Assembly (NCBI RefSeq): GCF_004118155.1
Contig: NZ_SAIQ01000001.1
Location: 372,001-436,000, forward strand
Source: Edaphocola flava
GTDB lineage: Bacteria > Bacteroidota > Bacteroidia > Chitinophagales > Chitinophagaceae
Length of the DNA: 64,000 nucleotides
Reading direction: 5' to 3'
Of this stretch, positions 1 to 7,571 are shown one piece after another. Below the pieces are notes generated by a model. That model was not told the DNA's origin. It saw only the letters and a program-made list of their open reading frames with translations, and did not search any database. The translations under genes and the position numbers were made by a program. Numbering within the stretch: the first letter of the stretch is position 1; every line of letters begins with the position of its first letter.

Positions 1-742
1 CGATATCATAGCTTACCGGTTGCTGCAACAATGGATGAAACAGTTGTCTGGCCTGAAGTTTAATATCCTGTTCATTACTGATCTCCGGCATTACAAAGCC
101 CAGATCAAGTGTAGCCTTAGCCATACCAAACCAGGCATCCATATGGGCAAACTGGTCAAATACCGTAGTCATATATTTTTTCAACCCACGGCGGGCGTTA
201 TAACCGGCGTGCATCAGTTTACGCAAAGCGGTATGCTCATTCATATCCAGCATTTCGCGGCATATAGGTTCTCTCAGCAAATGAGCAAATGTCTCCTGCG
301 CCTGCAGGACCAGTGCAGGTGTATGCTCATCTTCAATCGCATTAAAAGCAGCCAGCCCCTTGACCAGGTCTATCAGGTGCATTACCGAAAACTGCAATAG
401 AGAATAGGCATTTTTATTGAAGATTTTCTGGATCGTAGCATCTAATGAAAACAGCCATGAGCTTGGCTTATAATGCAAACCATCATTCGATTCAAAAAAT
501 TCGCGCAGCATCACCATAGTACCATTAGAAATAACCTCCGGCCACACATCCTGGTGCCTCATCCAGTATTGCACCGCCTCCTGCTGCTGTATAAGTACTT
601 CATACTGCCTGGTGGGATGTGTGAGAAAGTGACGCAACTGCCGTGTACCCAAATGGGTAGTACTGCGGTTAATCAGGTCAAAAACATTGACCTGTCCGGT
701 AAATACAGAGAGATCTTTTAAGGTTATATTATCAATGTGCAC
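1..742 (-). CDS. MutS-family ATPase (DNA mismatch repair MutS-like), C-terminal part outside window
   Basis: The minus strand is open from a GTG at 742 to the window edge, giving 247 codons with no stop. A stop codon lies directly in front of the GTG in the same frame, so this is the only plausible start. The translation begins VHIDNITLKDLSVF and contains FDLINRSTTHLGTRQLRHFL, the typical first helices of the MutS core (domain III). The window ends at ARQLFHPLL, just before where the Walker A P-loop is expected. Proteins of this kind in Bacteroidota are shorter than true MutS and lack the mismatch-reading N-terminal domain, so a role in recombination or a MutS2/MutS-like function is as likely as mismatch repair. 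The ATPase half is not visible. It is divergent from the dipeptidase gene. Confidence 0.8.
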   Translation of the reverse strand, partial: MHIDNITLKDLSVFTGQVNVFDLINRSTTHLGTRQLRHFLTHPTRQYEVLIQQQEAVQYWMRHQDVWPEVISNGTMVMLREFFESNDGLHYKPSSWLFSLDATIQKIFNKNAYSLLQFSVMHLIDLVKGLAAFNAIEDEHTPALVLQAQETFAHLLREPICREMLDMNEHTALRKLMHAGYNARRGLKKYMTTVFDQFAHMDAWFGMAKATLDLGFVMPEISNEQDIKLQARQLFHPLLQQPVSYDI

Positions 743-854
743 TTAGGATATGATTTGGTCTGCTACAAAGACGAAAATACTTGATTTTTTCCCAAAAATT
801 CCTGAAGGCCGCCAGAGACCACAATTTCTTCATCCGGTGTATACTCCAAACCTT

Positions 855-862
855 TACCTTTG
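855..862 (+). promoter_or_regulatory. putative -7 promoter box for pepD
   Basis: The octamer TACCTTTG fits the Bacteroidota -7 consensus TAnnTTTG and lies 25 nt before the chosen ATG at 888. No clear TTG box is present at the usual distance upstream, so support rests on the -7 element and its placement. Confidence 0.45.
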
Positions 863-887
863 TATGCAATCATTAATCATAACTGTC

Positions 888-2324
888 ATGCCATTAAGCA
901 ATATTGAACCACAGATTATCTGGAAGAATTTTTCCAAGCTGAATGCTATTCCCCGTCCTTCTAAAAAAGAGGCACGTGTTATTGAATTTATCAAACAATT
1001 CGGTACTGATTTAGGTTTGCCGACATCAGTAGATGAGGTAGGTAATGTGATCATCAAAAAGCCGGCAACAGCGGGCATGGAAGACCGCAAAGCGGTGATC
1101 CTGCAATCGCACCTGGATATGGTATGCCAGAAAAATAATGATACCGTTTTTGACTTTGACAATGAGGGTATCCGCATGAAAGTGGATGGTGACTGGGTAA
1201 AAGCGGAAGGTACCACTTTAGGGGCCGATAACGGATTGGGCGTTGCTTCCATCATGAGCATACTGGAATCAAACGACATTCCGCATCCCGCACTGGAAGC
1301 GCTGTTTACGATAGATGAAGAAACGGGTATGACCGGTGCACTGGGCTTGCAGCCTGGTCAGCTGGAAGGCGACATTTTACTGAACCTGGATACGGAAGAA
1401 GATGATGCTTTCAGCATTGGCTGCGCCGGTGGTGTAGATGTTACAGCTACGCAACATTACGACCTTACAGAAGGTGATGGCGATGCGGTAAGCATAACTA
1501 TTTCAGGTCTGCAAGGAGGTCACTCTGGCATGGATATTCATAAAGGTCTGGGTAATGCCAATGTATTACTGGGCCGTTTTCTGCACCTTGAGATCGACGA
1601 TATTCAACTGATCGGTATTGATGGCGGAGGGCTGCGTAACGCGATTCCGCGCGAAGCTAATGCCAGCTTTTATTGTGGCGATTTCGCCGATTACAGTGCT
1701 GCGTTTGAAGCCTTAAAGGCAGAGGTGATGGAAGAGTTCCAGTCGCTGGAGCCAGGCTTAACCATTAGCCTGAAACAAATTGACGGTGATGCAGAAGCCT
1801 TATCCAAAGAGGATTCCAACACGATCGTGTATGTACTGAAATCATTACATAATGGCGTATACCGCATGAGCCCTGATATTGCAGGACTGGTAGAAGCGTC
1901 TAACAATATTGCCCGCGTAGAACTGAAAGAAGGTGCTTTGTCTATCCAATGCCTGACACGCTCTTCCGTTACGTCGACCAAAGTACAGGTAGCAGAGCAG
2001 TTACAATCGGTATTCGAACTGGCTGAGATGAGTGTATCTACCTCTGGTGATTATCCGGGCTGGAAACCAAACCCGGACTCTTCTATTCTGAAAGTAATGG
2101 AGCAGCGTTATGAAGCATTATTCAGCAGCAAGCCTCATGTAGAAGCCTGTCACGCCGGACTGGAATGTGGTATCATCGGAGCGCATTATCCTAACATGGA
2201 AATGATCTCTTTCGGTCCTACCATTAAAGGAGCACACTCTCCTGAAGAGCGCGCCAACATAAGCTCTACACAGAAATTCTGGTCTTTCCTGAAAGATGTA
2301 CTGAGCAATATTCCAAAGAAATAA
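888..2324 (+). CDS. pepD: Xaa-His dipeptidase (aminoacyl-histidine dipeptidase, M20 family)
   Basis: This cytosolic zinc dipeptidase releases amino acids from Xaa-His and other dipeptides. At 478 aa it matches the family length (about 485). Visible metal and catalytic motifs are SHLDMVC (H75, D77), LGADNGLG (D114) and TIDEETG (E144/E145). The segment GGHSGMDIHKGLGNAN belongs to the lid and dimerisation region. The frame is open upstream to 750, but the ATG at 888 (MPLSNIEPQIIW) is chosen because family members begin there and a TAnnTTTG box lies at 855-862, inside the longer reading frame. It is a single-gene unit closed by a strong hairpin at 2343-2371. Confidence 0.95.
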   Translation: MPLSNIEPQIIWKNFSKLNAIPRPSKKEARVIEFIKQFGTDLGLPTSVDEVGNVIIKKPATAGMEDRKAVILQSHLDMVCQKNNDTVFDFDNEGIRMKVDGDWVKAEGTTLGADNGLGVASIMSILESNDIPHPALEALFTIDEETGMTGALGLQPGQLEGDILLNLDTEEDDAFSIGCAGGVDVTATQHYDLTEGDGDAVSITISGLQGGHSGMDIHKGLGNANVLLGRFLHLEIDDIQLIGIDGGGLRNAIPREANASFYCGDFADYSAAFEALKAEVMEEFQSLEPGLTISLKQIDGDAEALSKEDSNTIVYVLKSLHNGVYRMSPDIAGLVEASNNIARVELKEGALSIQCLTRSSVTSTKVQVAEQLQSVFELAEMSVSTSGDYPGWKPNPDSSILKVMEQRYEALFSSKPHVEACHAGLECGIIGAHYPNMEMISFGPTIKGAHSPEERANISSTQKFWSFLKDVLSNIPKK

Positions 2325-2342
2325 AAACCCTTTTAATAAAGT

Positions 2343-2371
2343 AAAAAGGCGGCCATTGGCCGCCTTTTTAC
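2343..2371. terminator. bidirectional intrinsic terminator between pepD and the facing gene
   Basis: An A5 tract, a GC-rich inverted repeat (ggcggcca / tggccgcc) and a T5 tract form one symmetric hairpin between two converging genes. It can stop transcription from both sides. Confidence 0.85.
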
Positions 2372-2388
2372 ATCTATAAAATATAAGA

Positions 2389-2925
2389 CTACTTCATTTT
2401 AAATGCTTTCAGAAAAGCCTTTAGCTGATCCTGTTCTTCATCACTGTAGAATACGGAAACAGTTTTAGTACAGTCGGGGCCACATTCTTTGGCGCAAATC
2501 CATTGTCCATCCATCATTCCGGGTATAGTACACACCCGGGGCTTGCCCTGACAAATGACCATTCCTTTTTCCAGGGAGGCACTGGTAAACTGTATTTTCT
2601 TCCCTGAAACAAATAGCTGTATCGCCATCCTGAGATGCCCGTCTTTACTCACCCCAAGCAATATCCAAAAGGGTTTACCGGTTTGCTCATCTTTCTGCTC
2701 CAGTACCCGATACTCCTCTATGGTGTATTCCAGGTGCTGATCTTTACAGACAGATTTCCAGAATTGTTTTATGGGTTCAATATTGCGTATGTCTTGCAAC
2801 TGCTCTGTTGAAGAGATTGTAACGGCCTTTTTTTGTTTTGCAAAGGAACTATTACAGGCAAAAGCCAGCACAATAATCCAGAATAGTACGAACTTGCTCA
2901 CGAAAGTAAAATTAAGATTAATCAT
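2389..2925 (-). CDS. exported Cys-rich protein A, probable lipoprotein (unknown family)
   Basis: No family is recognised for this 178-aa protein. The N-terminus is hydrophobic (residues 10-24) and ends in LAFAC, a possible lipobox, so export and lipid anchoring are likely. The C-terminal half shares an arrangement with the next upstream gene: an LLGVSKDG-type strand, FTSAS, then V-x-C-x6-C-T, W-x-C-x3-C and a further Cys before KT. The regular Cys spacing suggests disulphides or a bound metal, which is inference. The gene lies in an A+T-rich patch together with its paralogue (2945-3442) and a divergent XRE regulator, separated from the paralogue by only 19 nt and probably cotranscribed with it. 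Confidence 0.75.
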   Translation of the reverse strand: MINLNFTFVSKFVLFWIIVLAFACNSSFAKQKKAVTISSTEQLQDIRNIEPIKQFWKSVCKDQHLEYTIEEYRVLEQKDEQTGKPFWILLGVSKDGHLRMAIQLFVSGKKIQFTSASLEKGMVICQGKPRVCTIPGMMDGQWICAKECGPDCTKTVSVFYSDEEQDQLKAFLKAFKMK

Positions 2926-2944
2926 TCTTGCTTAAACAGCATGA

Positions 2945-3442
2945 TTAATAGTGATCAATAAATGATTGAACAGGATCTGGTTGGCTAGGCCCCTCCGTAA
3001 ACATTGGCACTGTTTCTGTCTTCGAACAAGATGTGCAAGGATATTCACATGCCCATAAACTTTTCGTTTTTCTGGGAGTACAGCCAACAGTACAGCCGGA
3101 ACAAGTTACGGTTCCTCCTGATAAGGATGCTGAAGTTAAATAAATAATCCCACCTTCATTGAAAACCTGGAATGCAATTTTAAAATCATTGTTTTTACTA
3201 GCTCCAATGAGCAAGTAATTTACAGAGCCGGATTCATTTTCCTTTACTATATTAATAGAATAAGAGGTTAATTCATAATTGAATCTATTTTCTCGCATAT
3301 ATTCTTTCCAATAGTTTTTCACTTTAGAAATGTCCGATAATTGAAATTGTTGTTCGATTAAGACTCCGACTTTAAGTTTTGTCTGAGCTAAAATTGGCAA
3401 ACTAAACAAAGCCAAAAGGATTGTAATAATTGATTTTCTCAT
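2945..3442 (-). CDS. exported Cys-rich protein B, paralogue of protein A (unknown family)
   Basis: This 165-aa protein has a clear signal peptide (MRKSIITILLALFSLPILAQ), probably cleaved after ILAQ. The mature part has LLIGASKNND, YLTSASL and a Cys-rich tail: VTCSGCTVGC, then WACEYPCTSC and KT. These align with protein A downstream (same order; five shared Cys and the W-x-C motif). Differences are a second CxxC and no lipobox. The gene is more A+T-rich than the neighbouring metabolic genes, which suggests recent acquisition. It diverges from the XRE regulator across a 242-nt gap. Function unknown; I see no enzyme motif. Confidence 0.75.
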   Translation of the reverse strand: MRKSIITILLALFSLPILAQTKLKVGVLIEQQFQLSDISKVKNYWKEYMRENRFNYELTSYSINIVKENESGSVNYLLIGASKNNDFKIAFQVFNEGGIIYLTSASLSGGTVTCSGCTVGCTPRKTKSLWACEYPCTSCSKTETVPMFTEGPSQPDPVQSFIDHY

Positions 3443-3684
3443 TTTACAAAACTTTTAATAAATAAAAAATAAAATCCCGATCATCATTATGGCCACTTAT
3501 GATAAATCAAGATTATTTAGTCAAAAATGCGCAATTAAAATTTATACCTCTAATCCTTTTCTGCTTAAAAAGTTTCCAAATTTGCCACCTCCGAGATATG
3601 TTAACGAATTGAAATTCTCAGACCAAATAGAATGTGAAAATTGTTTTAATATTATAATTGCACTACTAAATCTACCCTGTGTTT

Positions 3685-4071
3685 ATGAATATTTCATCCT
3701 TGCATACCAACTTGAAGAAATTCAGGCTGGAACGTCGTTTTACTCAAATAGAGATGGGAGAATTGCTGAATATTTCAGCCAGTCAATATTCCAAAATAGA
3801 GAATGGAAGATGCCATATTAATCTTTATCATATTGAGGCACTTGCCCATAACCTAAGCATAGAGTTTTCAGTTTTATACTACAAATTAAAAGAGACTGAA
3901 ATACCCTTTTCTCTTATAAATGATGATGCTGAATCTATTAGCTCCTCTCATAAAATACGTACAAATTCATTTGAAAGCGCCATTAATACATTAAGAGAAT
4001 ATTGCATTCGAAATGGTCATATAATTACTGTTGATTTTAATGGAGACGTCGCTATAAAATACAACAAATAA
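3685..4071 (+). CDS. XRE-family helix-turn-helix transcriptional regulator
   Basis: This 128-aa protein has an N-terminal lambda-repressor-type HTH (about residues 5-60; FRLERRFTQIEMGELLNIS, then SQYSKIENGRCHI). The C-terminal 60 residues match nothing I recognise. A GTG two codons earlier is possible, but the ATG is preferred. It is transcribed away from the two Cys-rich exported protein genes, and by its divergent position it could control them and itself. Base composition is A+T-rich like those genes, consistent with one imported module. A hairpin terminator follows directly. Confidence 0.85.
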   Translation: MNISSLHTNLKKFRLERRFTQIEMGELLNISASQYSKIENGRCHINLYHIEALAHNLSIEFSVLYYKLKETEIPFSLINDDAESISSSHKIRTNSFESAINTLREYCIRNGHIITVDFNGDVAIKYNK

Positions 4072-4105
4072 AAATGCTATCCTTAAACTAAGGATAGCAT
4101 TTTTA
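4071..4105. terminator. bidirectional intrinsic terminator
   Basis: A-tract, 11-15 bp inverted repeat (atgctatcctta / taaggatagcat) and T5 tract between the converging XRE and SPFH genes. Confidence 0.85.
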
Positions 4106-4129
4106 ATCTATAATTGCTTGTGATTACAT

Positions 4130-5071
4130 CTACCCTTTAGGCTTAGCCTGAGACAGGATAGAAGAGCCCTGTGCAATAGACATCATTTCTTTCAGTGTAC
4201 GCTGCATATTATCGGCATTACCATCCAGGAAGATGGTATTGCCTTTACCGTTTTCTGCAAAATGTTTGATCGCATCAGTCCACATAGAGAACAGGATAAA
4301 TGAGGCATCCAGATTGGCCTGCTCCATTTCTTTCGCAGCTGCTGCCATACCATGTGCTACCTCTTCGCGGAACAATGCCACACCCTGACCTCTTAACTGT
4401 GCTGCCTGGCGCTCTGCTTCTGCCTGAATCTTGATGGCATTACCTTCTGCTTCTGCACCTTTCGTTTTGGTGATGAGCAAGGCCTGGCCTTCATTTTCGG
4501 CGGCGGCTTTCAGGTTATTAGATGCTACTACCTGCGCCATAGATTTCATGATCACTTCATCGAATGTAATGTCATTGATCTGCAGATCGATCAGGTGATA
4601 CCCCCAGTCTTCCAGAGATTTGTCCAGTTGCTCTTTTACGTGCAGGATGATCTCTGTACGCAATGCCAGGATCTCACTTTGTTTTTTGGTGGCTACGAAT
4701 GCTCTTACCGAACCTTCTACAGAACGCACCAGGGCCTGCATCAGGCTGCGCTCATCCATAAATTTGAAGGCCACGCTTTTTACCGTTTCTTCTTCCTGGT
4801 TGAACACGGCATACAGCAGCATGGCAGAGAAGTTTACATTAGCCTGATCCTGTGTAATGGCCTGGAATTTCAGTTCGATCGATCTGTTCTGAATGGAAAT
4901 ACGTTTAAAAATCTGCTCGATGAGGGGAATACGAAAGTTAAGCCCCGGGCGTAATACGCGACGAAACTTACCGAATACGGTAACCACGGCTACTGTTCCC
5001 TGACGTACGGTAACGAAGCAGGTAAACAGGACAACTACGATGACAATGAGAATGATGTAAGTAGGAGACAT
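4130..5071 (-). CDS. SPFH/Band 7 membrane protein (stomatin-like)
   Basis: A single N-terminal membrane segment (MSPTYIILIVIVVVLFTCFV) is followed by an SPFH domain (RQGTVAVVTVFGKFRRVLRPGLNFRIP) and a long Ala/Glu/Gln-rich coiled coil with AEAEGNAIKIQAEAERQAAQ, typical of flotillin/stomatin oligomers that organise membrane microdomains or guard membrane proteases. The protein is 313 aa. The frame is open further upstream to 5194, but that stretch overlaps the divergent gene at 5142 and is not family-like, so the ATG at 5071 is used. No partner NfeD-type protease is adjacent. Confidence 0.9.
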   Translation of the reverse strand: MSPTYIILIVIVVVLFTCFVTVRQGTVAVVTVFGKFRRVLRPGLNFRIPLIEQIFKRISIQNRSIELKFQAITQDQANVNFSAMLLYAVFNQEEETVKSVAFKFMDERSLMQALVRSVEGSVRAFVATKKQSEILALRTEIILHVKEQLDKSLEDWGYHLIDLQINDITFDEVIMKSMAQVVASNNLKAAAENEGQALLITKTKGAEAEGNAIKIQAEAERQAAQLRGQGVALFREEVAHGMAAAAKEMEQANLDASFILFSMWTDAIKHFAENGKGNTIFLDGNADNMQRTLKEMMSIAQGSSILSQAKPKG

Positions 5072-5141
5072 AATTGAATATTTTTGTGTTAATGCAGCTA
5101 AAATAAGTAATTTTAGCCAGCATATTATAAGAAGGCATACC

Positions 5142-5636
5142 GTGGAGCTCCTAACCCTTGATTTAGACAAAATAGAAGATGATTTTTTTGACAACTGTCA
5201 GCTGCTGGGCCTGCAAACCAATGCTAGTCCCACGCGTTTATGCTGGCTGCTGGAAACCTATCTGGGTCTGTGTTTTCAGCGAAGGATGACAGACGATATA
5301 GATGTGCGCCGTATTTATGATGTACCCCAGGCACCGCAACTGAACGGAACCTTGTTCGATCACATCGACACTCCGGATGAGCCGGTTCACTTTCTCGTAT
5401 ACCGTCATGTATTTCACTACACCGATCTGGGTATACTGTTATATACCAATCACCGCAATGGTTATTATCTGCTGCCGGAATCCAAGAGTCAGAATTATCT
5501 GTTACTGATACAGGATGAAGACTTCCGGATACGGGATAAGGAACTGGCAGAGTGGTTGCAGGAATTGCCCACTATAGAAGGGGTATCGGTCTTACCACTA
5601 GATCAGCTGAAACATAAGTCTAACCTGATTATATAA
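5142..5636 (+). CDS. IPExxxVDY family protein
   Basis: This 164-aa acidic protein has no signal peptide or membrane segment. The LPESKSQNYLLL segment near residue 115 corresponds to the degenerate IPExxxVDY signature of a small family found in Bacteroidota. The function of the family is unknown to me. The start is a GTG (VELLTLDLDKIEDD); no good in-frame ATG lies near. It is divergent from the SPFH gene across 70 nt and is closed by a 19-bp hairpin. Confidence 0.7.
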   Translation: MELLTLDLDKIEDDFFDNCQLLGLQTNASPTRLCWLLETYLGLCFQRRMTDDIDVRRIYDVPQAPQLNGTLFDHIDTPDEPVHFLVYRHVFHYTDLGILLYTNHRNGYYLLPESKSQNYLLLIQDEDFRIRDKELAEWLQELPTIEGVSVLPLDQLKHKSNLII

Positions 5637-5675
5637 AAAGTGTTGCGCGGGCCGGGGCCCGCGCAACACTTTTTA
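5635..5675. terminator. long symmetric bidirectional terminator
   Basis: Perfect 19-bp stem with A5 and T5 ends and a 3-4 nt effective loop (gcgcgggcc gg ggcccgcgc core), between the converging IPExxxVDY and 3-hydroxybutyrate dehydrogenase genes. Confidence 0.92.
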
Positions 5676-5696
5676 TATACAATTATGGAGAAGCTA

Positions 5697-6482
5697 TTAG
5701 TGTGCTGTCCAGCCGGCATCAACCGACAGGGCAATACCTGTTGTCACCGATGCTGCTGCACTTTCTGTCAGGAACAATACTGATTCGGCAATCGCCTCAA
5801 CAGTGATAAATTCTTTTACGGCATGCTCTTTCAGGAATACTTTTTCGATCACTTCTTCACGGGTCATGTTATGGGCTTTCATCTGGTCCGGAATCTGGTT
5901 CTCTACAATCGGGGTGAATACATAGCCCGGACATACTGCGTTCGCCGTAATACCGAACTCTCCGCCTTCAAGGGCCATTGTTTTGGTAAAACCGACGATA
6001 CCGAACTTAGAAGAAACATAAGCACTCTTGAACGGTGACGCGATAAGACCGTGTGCAGAAGCGATATTGATGATACGACCGAATTTCTGCGCTTTCATTG
6101 CCGGCCATAAAGCTTTGGTCATATGAAAGGCTGCATTCAGGTTGATGTCGATAATCGCATCCCATTTTGCATCAGGAAAATCCTCAACAGGAGACACGAA
6201 CTGTATGCCGGCATTATTGATCAGGATATCTACTACACCAAAGCGCTCCAAACTATGAGCAGCCATGTCGCTGATCTGCGCCGGATCGGCCATATTAGCC
6301 GGGAAGAACAGATGATCAATTCCGAATTCGGCAGCAATACCTGCAGCGATTTCCACACCGTTTGGTTCCAGTCCGTTGAAGATAATATTATACCCTTTCT
6401 GGGCATACATTCTGGCAATAGCCATACCTATACCGCTGGTACTTCCGGTAATCAGTACGGTTCTTTTTGTTGCGCTTGACAT
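5697..6482 (-). CDS. 3-hydroxybutyrate dehydrogenase (short-chain dehydrogenase)
   Basis: This is a classical 261-aa SDR oxidoreductase that interconverts 3-hydroxybutyrate and acetoacetate with NAD(H). Visible are the cofactor loop TGSTSGIG (12-19), NNAG (89-92) and the tetrad N114, S142, Y155, K159 (in SAYVSSK). The segments SAHGLIASPFKSAYVSSKFG and NAVCPGYVFTPIVE, and the length, are those of the D-beta-hydroxybutyrate dehydrogenase subgroup. It lies 5 nt downstream of panC and is probably cotranscribed, although the two pathways are not directly linked. The activity assignment is good at subgroup level; substrate stereochemistry is inferred. Confidence 0.88.
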   Translation of the reverse strand: MSSATKRTVLITGSTSGIGMAIARMYAQKGYNIIFNGLEPNGVEIAAGIAAEFGIDHLFFPANMADPAQISDMAAHSLERFGVVDILINNAGIQFVSPVEDFPDAKWDAIIDINLNAAFHMTKALWPAMKAQKFGRIINIASAHGLIASPFKSAYVSSKFGIVGFTKTMALEGGEFGITANAVCPGYVFTPIVENQIPDQMKAHNMTREEVIEKVFLKEHAVKEFITVEAIAESVLFLTESAAASVTTGIALSVDAGWTAH

Positions 6483-6487
6483 GAGTA

Positions 6488-7336
6488 TTATTTTTTTAAG
6501 GGTAAATTATCGATCAGTCTTATGTCACCGATAAATGCCGCAATAAGCGCAATCATGTTACGGGAAGGACTATAGTCTTCCAGTATCTCAAGGGTGTCGG
6601 CATCGGCAAGTGTTACATAGTCGGGCCTAAAACCTTTATGCTCCAGCAAATCCAGGCATTCTTTCTTTACGATGTCAAATGGTTTAGTCCCATTCTGCGC
6701 TTCTACAGATATCAGGCATTGATAGAGCAAACCCGCCAGTGCCCGCTGTCCTTCTGTAAGTCTGCGGTTACGTGAACTCATAGCCAGACCATCCGGTTCG
6801 CGCATGGTTGGTACAAAGTGCATCTTTGTATTATCCTTACGCAGGCTTAAGAGCTGCTTTACGACCATGCATTGCTGGTAATCTTTCTGCCCCATATACA
6901 GGTTATCGGCCTGTACGGCATCCAGTAAGCGGCTCATGACCTGTGCCACACCCTGAAAATGTCCCGGGCGTGCAGCGCCATCCAGCACAGTTTCTACATA
7001 TCCTAGATCGTAAGACTCAAGACTGACAATACCTTCAGGATACATTTCCGTGACCGGAGGCAGGAAAAGTATATCACAACCGGCATCCGTGAGCATGGCA
7101 ATATCCTGCTCTATCGTAACCGGATAGTGTTCAAAATCTTTTGGATCATTAAACTGAGTGGGGTTGACAAATATGCTGCAGACAGTAGTATCAGCATTTT
7201 GTTTAGCGTTTTTGATCAGGCTGATATGCCCTTCATGTAAGGCGCCCATAGTGGGAATAAAGCCGATCTTTGCTTGTCCGGACCGGTAAGATTGCAGTGC
7301 TGCCTTAAGATCCGCTTTTGATTTAACTATTTTCAT
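6488..7336 (-). CDS. panC: pantothenate synthetase (pantoate-beta-alanine ligase)
   Basis: This cytosolic enzyme condenses pantoate with beta-alanine using ATP, the last step of vitamin B5 synthesis. The 282-aa protein shows GFIPTMGALHEGH with the nucleotidyl-transferase HxGH motif (H34, H37), FVNPTQFN, GQKDYQQ and SSRNRRL, the KMSKS equivalent. The panC gene diverges from a glgA-like gene, an arrangement often seen in Bacteroidota. No panB or panD is in the window. coaBC, which acts further along the same CoA route, lies 14 kb away and is not linked. Confidence 0.96.
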   Translation of the reverse strand: MKIVKSKADLKAALQSYRSGQAKIGFIPTMGALHEGHISLIKNAKQNADTTVCSIFVNPTQFNDPKDFEHYPVTIEQDIAMLTDAGCDILFLPPVTEMYPEGIVSLESYDLGYVETVLDGAARPGHFQGVAQVMSRLLDAVQADNLYMGQKDYQQCMVVKQLLSLRKDNTKMHFVPTMREPDGLAMSSRNRRLTEGQRALAGLLYQCLISVEAQNGTKPFDIVKKECLDLLEHKGFRPDYVTLADADTLEILEDYSPSRNMIALIAAFIGDIRLIDNLPLKK

Positions 7337-7411
7337 TCTGAAAATACGTGACTTCTATGTAAATTATTGGTAAAAGGTACTCAGATTAGGGATAAATTCA
7401 TATAATATTCG

Positions 7412-7419
7412 TACCTTTG
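7412..7419 (+). promoter_or_regulatory. putative -7 promoter box for the glgA-like/DUF4270/glmS operon
   Basis: TACCTTTG matches TAnnTTTG. It would give a leader of about 145 nt, which holds the inverted repeat 7466-7476 / 7536-7546. No convincing -33 box is seen. Confidence 0.45.
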
Positions 7420-7465
7420 CCGTCAAACCTACCATAAAAAATGGTTAAAAACAAAAAAACATGAA

Positions 7466-7546
7466 ATTTATAACATTTTACGCTGTGCATACATACGCTA
7501 TCCCTTAGTGTACCGTGATTCCGATTGGTGATTGTATGTTATAAAT
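7466..7546 (+). promoter_or_regulatory. possible structured 5' leader upstream of the glgA-like gene
   Basis: The 11-nt arms ATTTATAACAT (7466-7476) and ATGTTATAAAT (7536-7546) are exact reverse complements 59 nt apart. Inside lies a second possible pairing, ACATAC (491-496 of the 7 kb line) with GTATGT (7534-7539). A 15-codon reading frame (7461-7508, MKFITFYAVHTYAIP) overlaps the first arm. This may be chance; no known riboswitch is recognised. Confidence 0.25.
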
Positions 7547-7571
7547 ATTTGTAATTTAAAAAAGTGCTTGA

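Noticed and set aside
20-721. Plus-strand frames at the window start
   Set aside because: The minus strand is open throughout and encodes a recognisable MutS core.
3489-3821. 110-codon plus-strand frame overlapping the XRE gene
   Set aside because: The overlapping frame encodes a convincing HTH regulator; this one has no recognisable feature and ends inside it.
5072-5194. N-terminal extension of the SPFH protein to 354 aa
   Set aside because: It would overlap the divergent IPExxxVDY gene and place 40 unrelated residues before a canonical membrane-anchor start.
7461-7508. 15-codon frame MKFITFYAVHTYAIP as a leader-peptide gene
   Set aside because: Kept only as part of a finding: no ribosome-stalling residue run or attenuator hairpin clearly linked to it.
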